Shown: piece after piece, positions 42,723-54,115 of the stretch
Numbering within the stretch: the first letter of the stretch is position 1
How the letters are laid out: each line of letters opens with the position of its first letter
From: Tubiluchus corallicola
Lineage: Eukaryota; Priapulida; Priapulimorpha; Priapulimorphida; Tubiluchidae
Reading direction: 5' to 3'
Assembly (NCBI GenBank): GCA_030141605.1
Contig: JAQGDQ010000004.1
Coordinates: 370,001-434,000 of the forward strand
Length of the DNA stretch: 64,000 bases
Translations under genes and position numbers: made by a program
The notes under the pieces: model-generated
What the model was told of the DNA's origin: nothing
Databases searched by the model: none
What the model saw: only the letters and a program-made list of their open reading frames with translations

Positions 42723-43110
42723 AAGAAATCGTTAAAATCTTCTTCATACATCTTCCATAAATTATATTAGTAATCGACAAAACGGTAGCAGGACAGACGG
42801 GTTACTGCCGAAAAAGAAGTCTTTAAAATCTACTTCCAACATGTTACACAAATTAGATCGGAAACCAGATGTAGCGAAACGCTATCAGGAGAAGGACACC
42901 AATCGGCAAAGCAAATCGCAAAAAGAAAAAAAAGCAATAAAGTCTACTTCGAAAGTCGTACACAAAACAAACCAGATGTCAGAAATTGCGAAATGTTACA
43001 AAACTCAAAACACTGTTCGAGATGACCGGTTACAGAAGGAAAAGAAAGGTATAAAATCTACTTCGAAGCTACGACACAAAACAGATCAGAGATCAGAAAT
43101 CGTAAAACAA
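42723..43110 (+). repeat. 114-bp tandem repeat spanning the start codon
   Basis: The AAA-TCT-ACT-TC core stands at 42826, 42940 and 43054, exactly 114 bases apart; the first is upstream of the ATG. A more decayed copy at 42735 is offset by 91 bases and out of frame. Confidence 0.8.
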
Positions 43111-46100
43111 CGTGTGGCCAAAAGCATTAAGCGAGATAGTCAGTCAGAAATACCAAAGAAAATGCCGAGTTCGAGACCAGCTGGCAGATCGGTTCACTTA
43201 GCACAAACACCAGAAACTTCAGACCGAAAGCACACTCAAGAACAAAAACTGACTATAATAGTTGCTTCAAAAGGTCAAAAGCATTTCCCAACACACAGGC
43301 ATGGGAAGCTTTACAGCCCCATCCGAAAGGGATACTTGAGACCAAAAACATTTTTTGATATTAAAAAAGCTGAGCACAACATGGTTAGTAGTAATGTTGC
43401 ACGTGCTATACGTACGCCGATTGAACAACGAAAAATTTCCCCGCCATTACGTGATCTGTTACAGAAAAAACCATTTCAGCAGTGGCTGCGAAATATCTAT
43501 CTGCTCGACCGACATTCCAGGTGTTTTGATAATAATGTACAGTACTACCAACGTGGGCAATGGACTTATTCATGGAGATATTTTCATAGTAACATTTCAG
43601 ATCAACCAAATGGATTACTCAGTGCTGCACAGAAGGCAGGCTTGCTACCAAGTGTTGATCTACGTGCTGCACAGCATGCAGGACTTGTGCCTCAAATAGG
43701 CTCGCCAGTTACATTGAAAGCTAGTCTTATGGAGAGAACTGACTTGGTTGGTACTCAGCAAGTTGAACTTGTGCCAAAAATTGACGTAGCTACCGTAGAG
43801 CAGGCAGGGGTTATGCTAAGGTTTGATCAAACTGGGAAGTTGTCACAAATTGCTCTTGCAATTACCCAACAAGCTGGAATTGCAGCGCAAATTGACTTTG
43901 CTGCAGCGTTGCAGGCCGGCTTTGTGTCACACACCAATAATGTTGCTGCAGGACACACTGGATATGCACCGCAAACTGATCAGGCTGCTACACAGCAAGC
44001 TCAACTGGTTCCAAGTCTTAACTTATACTCTGCTCAGCAACTTGGTCTTTTACCATACCTTGATCTACAGGCTGCAGATGATGCTGGATTACTATCAAGC
44101 CTCGACCTTTCCACGGCTATAAAACAAGCTAAGCTTTTTCCGCATCTTGACTTGGTTACTGCCCAGCAAGCTGGTATTTTGCCACTTCTAGACTTGCATG
44201 AAGCACAGCATGATGGACTTCTGTCACATATCGATAAAGCAACCACTCATCAAGCTCGTCATCAAAGCATACAGCAGTTTCCTCCAGGGCGCTATGAGCT
44301 ACCATACGCTCATATTAGCATCTACAAACCTTCACCACGTACATTATATCAAAAACCATGCACCCCACCCAAAAAGAAAAAAATGTCTCTGATTTATGTT
44401 GATGGAAAACTTTTAGAAGTAGCAACTGAAACATTCTTCCAAGCTCTCACTGCTGTTAAAGCTACAGAAGAAGAAAAGCACATACAATATAAAAAAATTT
44501 CACTTCATGAATTTATTAGATGCTATAGTGATGTTGCTGAATACCAAAAAATGCCCCTTACCGCAGCTGAAGAAGATACGTCTTTGGGTGAAGAGCAGGA
44601 AACTGACAGAGATGACATCGAAAAATTGCTTGGTCTTTCAACTACTAGAAAGTCCTACCCAAAATTTGATCAACTTCCAGGAGCAGTAGATGGAGAGCAA
44701 GTATCATTTCAACCTACAGTTTCTGAGGATCAATTTGCTGTACCACCTGATTCACAGTTGCTAACTACTAGAACGTACCCAGAATATGATAAAAAAGGAG
44801 CAGTTGATAAAGAACGATTACCATCTGAACCTGTAATTGTTATAGATCAGTTAGCTAGTCCAACTGATTTAGCATTGCCGCTATCAGCATCACAACCGCT
44901 AAAACCAGATTCTATTGAAAAATTTAAAGAAATCCTTGCCAGTTCTGTTCAACATGCTGTTGCAATACAACCAGTACCCAGATTAGTTACTGTTCTATCA
45001 AGAGATTCTTTTACACCGGCACAAATGGAGGTATTCCTAAAAGCTTTATCAGTTGAAAAGGTGCCATCGTCAACGTTCACTACAGTAAGCAAGTCATCTA
45101 CTCATTCATTATTTGAAGCAGATTCATCAGCACCCAAAGACATCAGTTTATCAGCTGAAGATTTACTAGAAAGCACAAAACCGTACTCCGTTTCAGAACT
45201 ATCTACTGATCTGAAACCAAAAATAAGTAAAGAAGCTCTCGTCCACGAAGAAATTTCGAAAACTAAAACAGATGCAACCGAGATAGCTTTTGCAAAACTT
45301 TCTGAAACAAGCTTACCTTCGGCAAAAGCAAGTGAGATTGTAGCTGATGAGCCGAAGGAAGACAGGAACATGCGATTGACCAGAAGTATGCCGGCAAAGG
45401 AAATTATGTCAAAGGTCACAATGAAACGCCAGTCTGAACCACTTGCTCCTAAACCAAAACATATATGCTCACACGAAAAGGGAAGAGTGTCATATGATTT
45501 GGGTGGTATTATTCGAAAACGAAGCAGTGGATCATCAAGATCATCATCAAGATCAAAAACAAGTGTACCACTCTATGATTTTGGCCAAATTAAAAACTCC
45601 ACTGACATGATTATTAATGAAGTTATAAGTGAAGAGCTACCTGACATCGTCCTTGTCGAATTTACTTCAACTGCAGACGAGACAATCTCTGATGATGAAA
45701 TGGAGAAACTTAAACCTGTGATCATAACTCATAAAGCTAGAAAAAAAGCACGGTTTATGATAGATCGGATGTCATTGCAATTTTACCCAAAAGTTAAAAA
45801 GAGTGAGACGACAATGGCAATAATGAAAGAACCTCTTCTTGATGCTGCACCTGAATTCATTCAGATGCATCGAGAACTATTGGACGAATTGTCTAGTCCA
45901 CAAAATGTTAGTCGATTTACCTTGCCAATGGATCTTAAAGAACTTGAGTCTATGAGTCCAATGGACTACATCAATAACTACTGTAAGATCGTTTCTTACA
46001 AAGAGAATCACCTATATAAAATATTTTCTAAATTTAAAGATACAATACTAGGAACAATGCCAGCAAGACATCTTGGAAAGGCACTGCAGATTGTGTATCC

Positions 46101-46680
46101 AGACGTGATACACACCATGCCATGGCAGACAGCTGCTCGTTTAATAGGAATTGTACGTGACATCCCAATAAACTTTAGGACATTCGCGGGCCTCTGCATT
46201 TTGTCCGAAAAAATGTATTGGAGTCGAGATGATACCTTCCACGAAAGATACCCTAGAAGACTTCCACAAGATCAGCTCGAACGAGTGGATTTTCACTGTC
46301 TCCAAGAAAAGCTCAATGGATTGGTGGTTTCTCCGGGGACAATCAAACTATTGCGCACCATTGCTTCTGCCGTGGACAGGCATCAGGTATTTGAACGACC
46401 AACATGTATCGATAACATACCAGCGATTCACACACACTCTACAAGAATCATTGCGGAGCTTACGCGCAGCAAATGCGGCGTGGGCATGCCTACAAGTAGC
46501 TTGGCTACTTCCACATGTAGCATAAATACGACGACAAGTAACATGGATGTACCTACATGGAGCTTGGGACGACCTAAAAGCAGCACTACTGTGCCTACAT
46601 GCAACACTAATAGATCTACAAGAAGTTTAGTCAGACCTAACAGCAGCACGAGTTTGATTAAAAGCAGCTATGATGGCTAA
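42841..46680 (+). CDS. unrecognised 1279-residue repeat protein, intronless
   Basis: A single uninterrupted 3840-base ORF, far too long to be chance in this AT-rich DNA. Residues 1 to about 90 are lysine-rich and hold two full 38-residue repeats (each ending KEKK-x-IKSTSK) and part of a third. Residues 259-464 hold about fifteen 14-residue repeats with consensus DLxxAQQAGLLPxL. A low-complexity Ser/Pro/Glu middle follows. Residues about 999-1165 look like a compact alpha-helical domain (RELLDEL, SPMDYINNYC, YKIFSKFKD, RTFAGLCILSEKMYW). The last 65 residues are Ser/Thr-rich, short and repetitive. I see no signal peptide or TM segment. AATAAA follows at 46804. The start is uncertain: the first ATG is used, but repeat-like sequence extends in frame upstream. 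I do not recognise the family; no function is assigned. Confidence 0.85.
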   Translation: MLHKLDRKPDVAKRYQEKDTNRQSKSQKEKKAIKSTSKVVHKTNQMSEIAKCYKTQNTVRDDRLQKEKKGIKSTSKLRHKTDQRSEIVKQRVAKSIKRDSQSEIPKKMPSSRPAGRSVHLAQTPETSDRKHTQEQKLTIIVASKGQKHFPTHRHGKLYSPIRKGYLRPKTFFDIKKAEHNMVSSNVARAIRTPIEQRKISPPLRDLLQKKPFQQWLRNIYLLDRHSRCFDNNVQYYQRGQWTYSWRYFHSNISDQPNGLLSAAQKAGLLPSVDLRAAQHAGLVPQIGSPVTLKASLMERTDLVGTQQVELVPKIDVATVEQAGVMLRFDQTGKLSQIALAITQQAGIAAQIDFAAALQAGFVSHTNNVAAGHTGYAPQTDQAATQQAQLVPSLNLYSAQQLGLLPYLDLQAADDAGLLSSLDLSTAIKQAKLFPHLDLVTAQQAGILPLLDLHEAQHDGLLSHIDKATTHQARHQSIQQFPPGRYELPYAHISIYKPSPRTLYQKPCTPPKKKKMSLIYVDGKLLEVATETFFQALTAVKATEEEKHIQYKKISLHEFIRCYSDVAEYQKMPLTAAEEDTSLGEEQETDRDDIEKLLGLSTTRKSYPKFDQLPGAVDGEQVSFQPTVSEDQFAVPPDSQLLTTRTYPEYDKKGAVDKERLPSEPVIVIDQLASPTDLALPLSASQPLKPDSIEKFKEILASSVQHAVAIQPVPRLVTVLSRDSFTPAQMEVFLKALSVEKVPSSTFTTVSKSSTHSLFEADSSAPKDISLSAEDLLESTKPYSVSELSTDLKPKISKEALVHEEISKTKTDATEIAFAKLSETSLPSAKASEIVADEPKEDRNMRLTRSMPAKEIMSKVTMKRQSEPLAPKPKHICSHEKGRVSYDLGGIIRKRSSGSSRSSSRSKTSVPLYDFGQIKNSTDMIINEVISEELPDIVLVEFTSTADETISDDEMEKLKPVIITHKARKKARFMIDRMSLQFYPKVKKSETTMAIMKEPLLDAAPEFIQMHRELLDELSSPQNVSRFTLPMDLKELESMSPMDYINNYCKIVSYKENHLYKIFSKFKDTILGTMPARHLGKALQIVYPDVIHTMPWQTAARLIGIVRDIPINFRTFAGLCILSEKMYWSRDDTFHERYPRRLPQDQLERVDFHCLQEKLNGLVVSPGTIKLLRTIASAVDRHQVFERPTCIDNIPAIHTHSTRIIAELTRSKCGVGMPTSSLATSTCSINTTTSNMDVPTWSLGRPKSSTTVPTCNTNRSTRSLVRPNSSTSLIKSSYDG
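43615..44232 (+). repeat. coding tandem repeat, 42-bp units (14 residues)
   Basis: About fifteen units encoding variants of DLxxAQQAGLLPxL, e.g. DLRAAQHAGLVPQI, DLQAADDAGLLSSL and DLVTAQQAGILPLL. One unit is shortened to nine residues and one lengthened to fifteen. Confidence 0.9.
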
Positions 46681-46803
46681 AAGTCAAAATTTAATATTGT
46701 GATAAACGTTAATCGAGTTTGCGTGGATTTCTTTTGCTAGTGAGTTGTATATGATGTAGCATATTCGAGCATGATATAGACAATATCGTGTCTAGTAACA
46801 CCG

Positions 46804-46809
46804 AATAAA
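46804..46809 (+). terminator. poly(A) signal of the 1279-residue gene
   Basis: AATAAA 124 bases after the stop codon of the large ORF. Confidence 0.6.
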
Positions 46810-46829
46810 AAACTCCATGCAAACACAAC

Positions 46830-49740
46830 TATTGCAAGTTGTAGTTCTGACTCGCAAAGACGTATGTAAAAAATCTATCACGGGGTTTCGTTTGTTGGGC
46901 TGAATGTGAAGCATTTTTCTCGACAGCACTGTCGGTTAATTATAGGCAATAGTAAAATTGAACATCATCAGTTTCATTACAGTTGCTTTAAATTGCTTGG
47001 CTCCATCTACTTATTACCGAATGCCTAAATTTAATGATTAATACTATAACGATATTGTGTTAAACAAATTTATCAACTTGGTTGACAAACTTATCATAAA
47101 CAGTTTTTTCAGCAATTTAATCACAGTAATATCCAATTTGCCTTTCCAGGGATAAACCCAGTTTAAGTATGCCATGTGAATCTTGCGATGACAACTCCGA
47201 TATTATAAAGTTTCAATAATAATTTTTAGGCAGTTTTTTTTCAATTTACACCTACAGATAAACTACGAAAAGAGAGCAGAAATCAAGTATCTTGGGTAGA
47301 TAGATCTTTGTATTTTCGCCGAAAGACTGCCAGCAGCGATCCCTACAAGAGACTTATCAATCAATGTGAGAACATGCACATACCGGGTGTATGAGAGACG
47401 CTATAGTGATTAATAATTTAACTTACTTGTACTTTCTAAAGATTACTGTGCGAATAGAAAAAAGTTACTCAATATGAATGCTATCAAAAGAATTGCATCA
47501 GCACTGTTCTTGTTATAGATAAGCTCAATGCAAAATTGCCAATCGTGGGAGTGGAATGAGCATTTAAAAGCGCTTGTCCCAGTCTTCAATTTCAAGTTCT
47601 TTAGAGCCAAAATGAAGGAAGAGAAACAAACTTTCGTTAACTTTAATTTCACAAAATTCGTTTTGGTCACGTTCATTTCGCAATAGAATGGCAAAAGAAT
47701 TATGACACCAACCATGTTAAACAACTTGTTTGCTATCCTGTAAAAAAATTATCTCAGACATTCTACGTCTCTGTTAGATACCTAAACCTAAATCACTCGC
47801 TCAGTTATTATTTCATTTAAATCTGATTCTAAAGGTATTATCGTCGTTGTTAACGTCATGCTCATCACCACCATCATCAAAAACAAAGTTAAAACTTAGG
47901 TTAAAATTTCTAGTCAAAATAAGTTTATTATTGTGTTTCACCATTATCAAGCTCATGCTCTACGATCTTACAAAAAGGCTAATTGCACCACGTTCAAATG
48001 ACTCCAATCACCAGTAGATGGGTCGATAAGCAAGTTAAGCACCGCTACTGGATGGTTCTAGACGTCAGCAATTTTAACTATTATTCTACACCTAGAATTC
48101 ACACCGTCCTTGAAAAGAATGACATTCAAAACACTGACATATAAAAGGATATCATTCAAAAACTGAACTCTGTCTAAACGTTCAGTTTTCACTGACAGCT
48201 ACTTTGTACAAACTGCTTGTTTTGAAGCTTGTTTTCTAACTTCTCTTCATTTCTGACATACTGCCAAAAAACTTGATATGAAAACGACCTTTGTTTTAGC
48301 ATGTGCTGCAAAGGGAAAGTGAAATCTTAAGAAATTTCGTCGAATATATAGATGTTTAATTATTGGACAAATTTCCTCTTCTCAATAATGCAAAAAGAGT
48401 AGATATTAAAGGCACCATAGCTTGTCGAGCTTAAGTTCCTGCATGTACCAGTCTATAACACATACAATCACTCACGGAAATTTCTGCACTCATGCAGTTA
48501 CAAAATAGAATTCATTCAATTGTTGTTGTTAGTAATTCATTGTTTTAGTGACAGCCGTTTAGTGACCAGCTCACTATAAACGGGTTCTTTATTATTATTT
48601 GTTGGTTGTTCATTCCGAGAATGATGAGCGACACTGAAGAAAATCAAGACTAGCTTGAAATCGCAAAACGTTAAAGACATTCAGCTTTCAGTGACATTCT
48701 GGACCTTCCACGCGGCCGTTCAGCAATGACCGTGTATTAAAATTGTTTGACATTATATGTAGTGTTGACTCGAGGGCTTACATATATCTGATGTGGCTTC
48801 AGACACAACAGAACAGATAAAGGAGCCGCTTCAAGATACGTGACACATGCGCATTAGTTAGATGAATCAACGCATAAGGTTACAACACACTGAGGGCTAG
48901 CTACTGTCATTTTTAGTGATAATCTTCAGATTGGTGCGTGCGGATAGTAACACAAATGATGCTATACTTTAAAATGAAGTATAAACCTTATACACAATTC
49001 CGATATGCAGTGATTTGAAAACCGCACATACATGAGAAGCCGATTCCACTTTTTCCGGATGAAATTCTATGGGTGAAAACAAAATATCGTGCAAGCGCAG
49101 GTATATAAGAACATATGATAAAGCGGTCTAAGTTGTTTTTAGGCTTGCCGAAGGTAAACTCTTTAATCAACAATGTCAAATTATGAATTTGTAATGCAAA
49201 ACTTCTTTCTATTAGCTTTGCTAAATTTTCAAATATTTAAGTTCTTAATATACTGGCGACTCTTTGGCTTTATTAGGCTTATCAGCAGTTTAATCAGGGA
49301 AGCACCGAACTTGTCCGTGACCGGATACCCCCCATTGTAATTTTAACAGCGGCAAATCCATTTTTCTTGTTATAATTTTTGGCAACTTTATTTATATCGT
49401 ATTAGCCATACATATATAACATTGTATCATTAATTTTCCAATGTGTCGGCCCAATTTGTAAAAAGGTTGCAAAATTTCTAACAACAGTTAGTCATTTTTG
49501 CTAACGTAAATGTGACGTACGCAGTTAAGAATTTCAACGACTGCAACCCGTGGTTTCAAACAAATAACCTTGGTACACTGCCACACTTGCGATTCTTGTT
49601 AATCAACAAAAGTCAGATGATAAGTATATAGCTACGTCTTGATAAATAAATTGATACGAGCGCGACGCCCGATTTTTGTTGGACGATAAGAAGTGAAAAC
49701 GTTTGCCTTGGAAATAATAATTTCTTTTTTTTTGTGTTTA
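46830..49740. other. intergenic DNA, nothing recognised
   Basis: Only short ORFs without recognisable domains. Confidence 0.5.
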
Positions 49741-49767
49741 TGCTGTTTGTGTTTTGTGCTGTTTATT

Positions 49768-49826
49768 GATTGGTTAGTTGTGGAGGTGGTATTGAATCTG
49801 TTCGATTGGTCATTTGGTTGATTGGT
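49768..49826. promoter_or_regulatory. three inverted CCAAT boxes upstream of the NeuroD gene
   Basis: GATTGGT occurs at 49768, 49804 and 49820, about 160-210 bases before the ATG. ATTGG is the reverse of CCAAT, an NF-Y-type site. Confidence 0.4.
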
Positions 49827-49978
49827 AGTCACAGTTAGTTTGTTTCTTTTCCATTCATGAACATGTTCATGTTTAATTAGTCATTCATTCTTGTCACCTG
49901 CCTTTTTACTTGATCCGATCGTTTGCTTTTTGTAAACTCAATAATCATTATATGATGTAGATGTAAAGGTTCGAAGAC

Positions 49979-50608
49979 ATGCCTATCAGAACTAGTGCAT
50001 CAGATGCAACAGGGACACTGAGTCAGCTTTTAATAGCTGAGGAATCCACTTCAGGTGGACACGTAAGTATTGTTCACAATGAGCCAAAACTGCGTGGAAG
50101 TAGTGAAATCGAGAGACAAACTCCAAGAAAGAGGGGTCCGAAAAAAAAGAAACTAACCAAAGCGCGAGTTCTAATATTTAAACTGCGGCGGTGCAGGGCG
50201 AATGCAAGAGAGCGGAACCGGATGCATGGTTTGAACGATGCACTGGACGTGCTCAGACAGGTAATCCCTGTTCGCTACAAATCACAAAAACTTTCAAAGA
50301 TTGAAACTTTACGATTAGCCAGGAATTACATCATTGCTTTGACCAACATACTAAGTAGAAATCAAGCGCCGAGCGTTGTGGATTTCGCAAGAACTTTAAC
50401 AACTGGATTATCTCAAACTACAACTAATTTAATAGCAACTGAACTGCAACTAAACCCTAGACAGTTACACTCTGGGTCGACAAATATTGGCATATTTGCA
50501 AGCTATGACATTAAATGTACCGGTACAAATTGTGGCCAGGCTGTTTATACTAGTCGGAACATCAATTGGAAAAATGATGAGACATGTTTAACATTACTAT
50601 ACGAATGA
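49979..50608 (+). CDS. NeuroD-family bHLH transcription factor
   Basis: A 209-residue nuclear basic helix-loop-helix factor; by family it binds E-boxes as a dimer with an E protein and drives neuronal or sensory differentiation. Residues 50-58 are a basic RKRGPKKKK stretch (likely NLS). The bHLH is at about 70-126: [20 protein letters not shown], loop, then [18 protein letters not shown]. Past the b[11 protein letters not shown] and LQLNPR match the conserved NeuroD motif GLSQPTTN...LQLNPR, which separates it from neurogenin and atonal. The coding region is a single exon, as in vertebrate NeuroD genes, but the C-terminal half is much shorter. The start is secure: an in-frame TAA at 49964 precedes it with no splice acceptor in between. 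AATAAA is at 51837. Confidence 0.95.
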   Translation: MPIRTSASDATGTLSQLLIAEESTSGGHVSIVHNEPKLRGSSEIERQTPRKRGPKKKKLTKARVLIFKLRRCRANARERNRMHGLNDALDVLRQVIPVRYKSQKLSKIETLRLARNYIIALTNILSRNQAPSVVDFARTLTTGLSQTTTNLIATELQLNPRQLHSGSTNIGIFASYDIKCTGTNCGQAVYTSRNINWKNDETCLTLLYE

Positions 50609-51836
50609 ATCAGCACGGTGTACGCGCGTTTACCACGGCAAATGACTTTCCTACTGTATTTAAACTGTTAGAACAACTCATCGTTTTAGCGACCGAAGTT
50701 AACAATGCCAAACTTAGTCAGAGAGTGACAAACAAAAACTGCTTCTGGACTTCTGCACCGCGGTTTCTGCCATGCTGCCCAAGCTCATCTATTTCGCTGA
50801 AAGAAAATACATGTACATTCAAAGATGGCTGAGAGATATGGTTTATCTCTTACCAAGATGGTTTTCCTTGATATTAGAGACACAAACAACACTGACAACA
50901 GAACACAAACTCTGCTGTTGAGTGTAGACGCAGTGGACAGAACTGTATTAAAAAATCGTAATACTAATATCACTTTCGCTGCAAAGCGTTGTCGACACAA
51001 ACTTTTTAGACATTTTCGACACAAGACCTATTTGTTTTAGGCTTAGGCAAGACAACTGATCATTTTAAGCTGTGTGAAATTTCGGCACCGGCAAGGAACA
51101 ATACTTTTGCCAAAACAATATTGCGATGATTTGTTTTTTTAACTTATCAAGTTCGTTGCAACTTGATTTTTGACTTCTAACAAAACAGTTGTAATGTTTA
51201 TCAACAAAAGAACAATATTTCGGGTAAATCGTGTTAGAGTTAATTACACACGTAAGTTTATGTTGTTAAGAGAGACAAATATAGCTGTAAATGTAAGCAT
51301 CCCAAAATTTCCTAGTATCGACCCACTAGATAAAATGCCATTAATAGTATTCGTCTTCTTTATGTCTTTTAATAGTCTGATATTGATTGCATGTGTTACG
51401 ATAATTTCATTGTAAGATTGAAAAATTGCTTTCCCATTCAATGTGCGGCGTAACGTCCATTAAAGAGATGTTCGTTTAATAGTCAGTATGAATAGAATAG
51501 TGAGACTGCATTCATGTTATAATACAGGTGTATAGTCAGTAAAACATATTACACGAGAAATAACTACATTTCTGTTATTAAGCTCAGACGTTAAATTGCT
51601 AATACACGAGAAAACGAACGTAAATCGTTTTATGGTGGCCGCATGGTTACGATTTTCATCGACCCAACTGCCATAAAAACCATCAATAAAATGTTGCGAA
51701 ACTCCTAAAACCATTTCGTTCAACAACATATCTGTTATGTAAGTGCATTCTCTGCTTTAATCGAAACTTTAAGTGAACAAACTAAAAGGTGCCAAAAATC
51801 GCAAACAGAAGTTTGATGGTCATGATTTTTGTTGAC

Positions 51837-51842
51837 AATAAA
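51837..51842 (+). terminator. possible NeuroD poly(A) signal
   Basis: AATAAA about 1.2 kb after the stop; the intervening DNA would be a long 3' UTR. No closer hexamer was noticed. Confidence 0.35.
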
Positions 51843-52810
51843 ACTTCAACAGTGAAATCTACAAATTTCACACTATCGGCGCGCAAAACAATACTTTAGC
51901 ATACTTTTTGGGTAAACCGCAATCTAATATGATGAAATAATGTAGCTCTAAGTAAGGCTCTACTACCATCCTGTGTTTTAAATAAGAAACACTTGTTACA
52001 ATTACCGTTGGAAGTACATTAGGTTGCTGTCACTACAGGTCACTACAAATTGACGTCACTACAGATCACTACATATTGACGTTACTGTATTTGAAAAGCA
52101 AAAATTTATATTATTTTGGTGATTTTGGTTGTACACTCAGATTTAAAAAACTGTCAGTGATTCTAATCTAATAATATACTGTAGCGGTCATTGAGTTATA
52201 ATAACTATTTCATCAGTTAACGGTCTTTTTTCGATATTTTTATAGACCGGGTGCACAGGGCACTTTAATGCAAAATTCGAGCACAAAAGGTTTGAGTAGC
52301 TAAACAGAAGGCACAAAGGCTAAGTATCAAAAATACGTTTGTCTTGTGTTGTACAACCAGTCACGAGAGGTCAAAGGTCACGTAAAAGAAGCCAAAAAAT
52401 AACCATTTAATGCAAAACTTAAGCACATGAAAATTTTTATGCCAGTGTGTAGAGCATGAAGAGTAGTGCTTAGATTCATTGTCAAGACAAAAACTATCAA
52501 TCATAAGTGGACACAAGACAAAGTTGACCATTGATCAGTGGTCACTATTTCACCTAAATTAGAGTGAAAGGAAAAATTTTTGTGGGAGCTTGTAATACTT
52601 GCATGGTACGTGTTAAACGTATACTCAAGACAAAAGAAATGTAAGACAAGATTCAAAGTAAGAAATTAGGGCATTTGTTGGTTTACTAGTTTTGCATTTG
52701 TTGACAAGGTACATATATAAAAACAGGCTCAAAAGTTATAAGACTTAAAAGTTATAAAAAATGTATGTGTGAAATATAAAAACTCAAACAGATCAAGTAT
52801 AATTCGTAGT

Positions 52811-52900
52811 ATGGTATGGTATGGTATGGTATGGTATGGTATGGTATGGTATGGTATGGTATGGTATGGTATGGTATGGTATGGTATGGTATGGTATGGT
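52811..52900 (+). repeat. (ATGGT)18 pentanucleotide satellite
   Basis: Eighteen perfect ATGGT units inside the foldback element. Confidence 0.98.
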
Positions 52901-53049
52901 ATCGGTGTGGAGATACCGATATAGCAGTCCTTCTTCTCTATCATGCTGGCAAAATCGCTTCTTTAGTGTCGATGGTTGGTGAGCACTGGAAATAGAAGAT
53001 AAAAATACAAATATATCTAATGTTGATTAAACAACATTACATCAGTCGT

Positions 53050-53400
53050 TCTCGGCTTCTACGCTTTCATGGATTGTGATGCGACATCATTATTTGCATG
53101 AAAGGAGAAGCTTTGCCCTACATCTTTCAAATTGCTAGAGAATATCCCAGCATTTTTGAAAAAACTGGCCACAGAAAATGTAGATCATAATTAAACAATG
53201 AAGCAGTTTGCTTGCAAGGTGTATGGATTGGCAACATTTTCCGCTCTGAATGAAGAGAGAAGCTTCAATATGCTTCAGAATCAGATGGCAGCTTCCAATG
53301 GAGTAAACAAGGGGTGCTTCAACATATTTCAGATGGCGTTTACTGTTTCTCCAAATGAGAAAGGTCCAGCAAAGAAAAAATAAAAAGTATTGATGTTTTG
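53050..53400 (+). pseudogene. decayed coding remnant inside the foldback element
   Basis: One frame reads through FMDCDATSLFA, a stop, SFKLLENIPAFLKKLA, another stop, then KQFACKVYG. The order resembles the GCDTTSAF...GKGK...fxxxxYG pattern of a protein family I recall as abundant in repetitive DNA of invertebrates. Two in-frame stops break it. The assignment is tentative. Confidence 0.4.
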
Positions 53401-53919
53401 GCACTGCCTCCATGCCAACGGGAACTGTCTATTGAGCTTCGCATATTGAGGATTTTGTTTGTAACTCTCTAACATACAAGAAAATGATGATGTTGAAACT
53501 CTGATTCTTTCTCTATGAGATTATGGTAATAACTGACTTTAAATGGATTTATTCATTAATATTGTTAAAACATTATTCTCGTTTTCATAATTTACAAAAA
53601 TGATTGGTTACCTTCCACGTTAATACAGTTAATTAGAACTGCTCGGACATTAATTTAGCTTTTTTATTACTAGGACGATAATCCTACTATTGCATATTAT
53701 AAAAAAATGTATAATATACTGCTTACTGTCAATTTTAACACACAGCGGACATGCTTTTTCCAGACTAAATGTATTTGTGATCTGAATTTTATAACTAGAT
53801 TTTTATCATTTTCAGTCTTCCTTTGTTTTTATACATGTACTCTTGTCAGTAAACCAACGAATAATATAATTACTAGCCAAACTCCGCAAAAATTTTGTGA
53901 ATAAATCCACAATGACAAC

Positions 53920-54115
53920 CTACACCACACAGCCCACACCATATCATATCACCCACATCACACCATGCCACTCATACCATACCATACCATCCACACTACC
54001 TACACCACGCTATGCCCACCATTGTAACTACAACATGTTATACCCACCACACCACACCTTATCACTATCACACCACCCACCCACACCGTAGCGTTCCACT
54101 ACACCACACGATACC
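53920..54115. repeat. ACCAT/CACCA-rich satellite
   Basis: Degenerate ACCAT and CACCACA units, the reverse-strand equivalent of the ATGGT satellite in the other arm of the element. Confidence 0.8.

Noticed and set aside
43355-44392. Overlapping ORFs in other frames of the 1279-residue gene
   Set aside because: They are shadows created by the tandem-repeat composition of the long ORF.
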